From Zygnema cylindricum (lineage: Eukaryota; Streptophyta; Zygnematophyceae; Zygnematales; Zygnemataceae), in assembly GCA_037447655.1 (NCBI GenBank), contig JBBHKE010003279.1, positions 1-64,000 on the forward strand: a DNA stretch of 64,000 nt, written 5' to 3'. The translations under genes were made by a program, and so were the position numbers. The notes beneath the pieces were generated by a model. The model was not told the DNA's origin. It worked only from the letters and a program-made list of their open reading frames with translations, and made no database searches. Position 1 is the stretch's first letter. Every line of letters begins with the position of its first letter. Positions 61,075-64,000 of the stretch are shown here, piece by piece.

Positions 61075-63329
61075 CAGAAGGCAGCAATTGAGATCCCCTA
61101 ACCAAAGAAAAGAACAGTCAAGGCCAACAAACATGCACACTTGGGGGCATATCAGAGCCACGATGAGCCCCTACAGTACATTTTGTGGTAGGCTTTCCGT
61201 GCGGGATAACCTTAGAGTCTCTTGTACAAAACTCACAGGTTTCCCGCAAGCGTGTCTATTTCTGTGTGTGCATGTGCACCCACATTGGTGAGGAGAGGGA
61301 AAGGCAGAAAGGAGAGGGCAGTGGCACTGATCTTTCCATAGTGACTGGGATTGACAGTGGGTGAGACACCTGACATAATATGTCAGGGCGAATGCACGGG
61401 GGGGGGCAGGGGGTTAGAAAAGGGAGAGGTGAAGGGAACGGGAAAGAGAAAAAATGTTGGTATTAAGTCTGGGGGGGCATCAGAGAGAGGGGTGTCATAT
61501 ATCTCTGAGTTGCTCCTTTTTTCAGCTTATAAGCACCTCAGAGCTTTCCGGCTTTTGTCACAAAAAATTTCAATCACAGCTATGATTCCTCTCCTTCGCT
61601 GTCAGTTTCGTTTCGGTTGGTTCTATCAGGAGGTTCCTGTTGGCTTCAAATAAGTTGAACTAAAACCAATTTTTGTTTTTTGCACGAACCAATCGAAACG
61701 TAACGCCTAGTCAACCATTTTGTTTAGCCACAATTGCACATCGTTTGTCAGTTATTTTATTAGTCAGTACATCCTCTTTGTACATACGACAAAAGTTGGA
61801 AATGGAATTGAAATACGTGACAGCTTGGATCAACTGTACACGGATTAACTGTTATTTGAACTACAAATGCTTTGTAATATAACAAACAGGCCTTGAATCA
61901 GCTGGGCCGGGATGTCATTGCAAGTACTGCCTATTGTACTTTGACAGAATAATCTATATGGGCGACATTGAGTAAATCTGACGTAAAATTATGAAATGTT
62001 AGTCCCCTTTCCACTGAACAAAATACCAGGTCAAACTCAAACCATGGGATGGTAATTCAAATCTCGAGAAATTACAGAACATGCCATGTTCAAACTATTG
62101 GGGCAGTTTTCAACAATGGGTTTAACAACTGCATTTGTTGGGTGCAGGTCGAACCGCAACAACCCGTGGGGGATTCAGTTTCTGCGTTGTGTTTATGTTA
62201 TTTCAATTTGGCATAGTAGGTAGAAAACGCTCTTACGAATACATAGTTACTCGTTGTAGATTAAGATGCCTCGAGATGTAAGCCAGTTACTAAATTTGTC
62301 CTTCACATACCCCGGTTAGGAATTTAGTTGTAGGCTGACAAAGTGTTGAGGTGAAGGTCAAATAGTTGCTGTTGAAAAGAATGTTTTGTTTTATTCAACT
62401 GAAGTTGCTTCTGCTGTCAAAGGACAGTTACCCTGTTGCTCCCTCCTCCTAAAGTGCCTAAAGTAATAGTCGGGAAGTTAGAGCATATTGTTGTTTCAAT
62501 AAGGATGGGGTTTCTGAAACAACTTCAGGGAACAGGAGGTGATGTGGTGAAAGTCAGCACCGCTTTTCTTGTGAATTTATTCTGAAATTTTTTATTCAAT
62601 TGTATTTTCCTTTCAACGGAATTTAATATGTTTGCCTAGGTGGCCAGTTTTGCTGCCCTGAATTAAAAGGCGATTTTGGACATTGTTGGATGACAAGGTT
62701 AGGTTTTTGTTAACTTGACAGTTTAAAAGAATTGCAATCTGTATTTCACTGAAGATAATGCCTTCAAACCAGGCTGATTCAGATGTAGTCGTTAAATATA
62801 TCGTAGAGTGAAATTGTTATTAATTATGACACATCATATTCACAAAAGTAGAAAATATTACTGCAGTGTCTATTCCTATCAAACTCAAAAACGATTCAAC
62901 ATTTTTTTTTACTTAGCTAGAAATTGAACTTCGTGTGCAAAAGAATCGCAGAGATTTTGAACTAATGAATATTTGACAGTACTTTAGTGGCTTGTGCTCT
63001 GTAGACCCAGGATTGCAAGATTTTTGAACTTGTTAGGTAGAACAATACAGAACTTTTAAAGCTTTGCCGCACCCTAATTATTTTCAGTTTGACAGGATGA
63101 CTTCGGCAGTAGTGCGATATTCGTATGTATATTAAACATTTGTTTTTGAAAAAGTTAAAAGAAAAAGGGTTGAAAGCACGTCGAAAATTCAGACTTTAAA
63201 AATGTAGGCAATCGGCAGTTTTCCTTTTGCCCCTTCACATTGGTTTGAAGGTTAAACAAGCGTTATTTCCTGATCAAACATTATCCATTCATTTTTAGGG
63301 AATAATGGTCAGGTTTTGCTGTACTGAAA
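61075..63329. other. 3' flank of MAP3K epsilon, no gene recognised
   Basis: The left part must contain the 3' UTR; G-rich tracts at 61398-61480 are the only compositional oddity. Short ORFs (61351-61653 and 61673-61882) have no recognisable domain. The right part is A+T-rich without clear repeats. Confidence 0.4.
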
Positions 63330-63377
63330 TCAAGTATCACATCAGACATTTACTCAAGTATCACATCAGACATTTAC
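63330..63377. repeat. Perfect 24-bp tandem duplication
   Basis: TCAAGTATCACATCAGACAT plus TTAC occurs twice in a row (63330-63353 and 63354-63377). It lies just beyond the 3' end of the small minus-strand ORF at 63404-63613. Confidence 0.9.
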
Positions 63378-63403
63378 TCAGAGCGTTGTTCCATTAGGCG
63401 GTC

Positions 63404-63613
63404 TCAGTAAACGTCAAAAATTCGTCTACTGAAGCCATCGTTCCATTGTGTGAAGCCATCGTTCCGTTGTGTCGGGTCAGTAACCTGTTGAAGGTCATGG
63501 GCATTAAGACTCGGCTGCGATCCACTCCCACTAGGAGTCACACTTGCACCAACAGGTGGAGCACTAGGGCTAATAGGAGCACTTGCAACAGGAGCTGACC
63601 CATTATCAGACAT
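63404..63613 (-). CDS. Small Ser/Pro/Ala-rich ORF, possibly a retroelement gag N-terminus
   Basis: The 69-codon ORF starts MSDNGSAP and is rich in Ala, Pro, Ser and Gly for 40 residues, then carries a duplicated TQ[RW]NDGF motif from a 20-odd base duplication. Such leaders are common at the start of copia-type gag, but no gag core follows before the stop. It could also be the first exon of an unrelated minus-strand gene. Function unknown. Confidence 0.25.
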   Translation of the reverse strand: MSDNGSAPVASAPISPSAPPVGASVTPSGSGSQPSLNAHDLQQVTDPTQRNDGFTQWNDGFSRRIFDVY

Positions 63614-64000
63614 GTTAACGGAAGCAAACCCAAAGAGAAATGCCTAAAAGACTAGATCTATATTGTAAGATATGTTACTCCCAAAGAAAGAGGTCTTTCA
63701 ACCAAACAAACATGTACTACAAGCAAATTAGAGACAATAGAGCATAAAACACCTTAAACTGCACTCAGTGCTCTCATTTCCTTAACTCTTGTGTAGAATG
63801 TACATTCTGTATTGAAATGATCAATCCTAATTGAACTAAATACTCAAAAGATCTAAAAAACATCTAAAATATCTAGAAAACATCTAAAACGTATGTACAT
63901 GGTTCACCAGACACTGTACTAACAAAAATCTAAGTGTTTGGACCAGAATTGTCCACTAACAATATCTATACCCTAAAAATCCGGGTGATTCTTATCACGT

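Overview
The window is eukaryotic nuclear DNA from the green-plant lineage (Streptophyta). It is A+T-rich and transposon-laden, and every recognisable gene is split by many introns. Four nuclear genes of plant type could be assembled exon by exon with matching splice phases: a BAT1/GABA-permease-type amino-acid permease, a choline-monooxygenase-like Rieske protein, an ASHH1/SDG26-type SET-domain histone methyltransferase, and MAP3K epsilon (Cdc7-like MAPKKK with a HEAT/armadillo tail). The set fits a land plant or a charophyte alga. The diverged proteins, long introns and simple-repeat load make me lean to a charophyte such as Chara, but that is a guess.

Layout. 1-8960 is a degenerate TACTAATTATACA-type repeat array broken up by nested transposons: a Harbinger-like MITE (402-7000) with a gag-only LTR element inside it (414-6265), a hAT-like element (7112-7951) and a second copy of the MITE (8090-8833). 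8961-11290 holds transposon relics. 11294-17604 (+) is the permease (10 exons, 534 aa), with a minisatellite in intron 2 and large pyrimidine/purine tracts in introns 4-6. 17605-27897 has no gene I recognise; it holds a MITE, a 74-bp tandem repeat, purine-rich tracts and retroelement tails. About 27898-32397 (+) is the Rieske gene, with a hAT-like MITE in one intron and a roughly 1-kb minisatellite immediately after the last exon I can place. 35318-44977 (-) is the SET-domain gene (18 exons in phase). 44984-48537 is the divergent spacer between the SET gene and MAP3K epsilon, with two TA-flanked MITEs and five CACGTG boxes. 48538-61074 (+) is MAP3K epsilon (about 24 exons, roughly 1287 aa). 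61075-64000 is 3' flank with one small ORF of unknown status.

How the genes relate. They act in unrelated processes: amino-acid transport, choline oxidation or its derivative, H3K36 methylation, and septum/cytokinesis signalling. No functional cluster is implied. The SET gene and MAP3K epsilon are divergent and about 3.6 kb apart. What stands out most is the readable transposition history, a Rieske oxygenase-like gene that has lost residues of its catalytic iron site, an N-terminal extension on ASHH1, and two candidate GC-AG introns.
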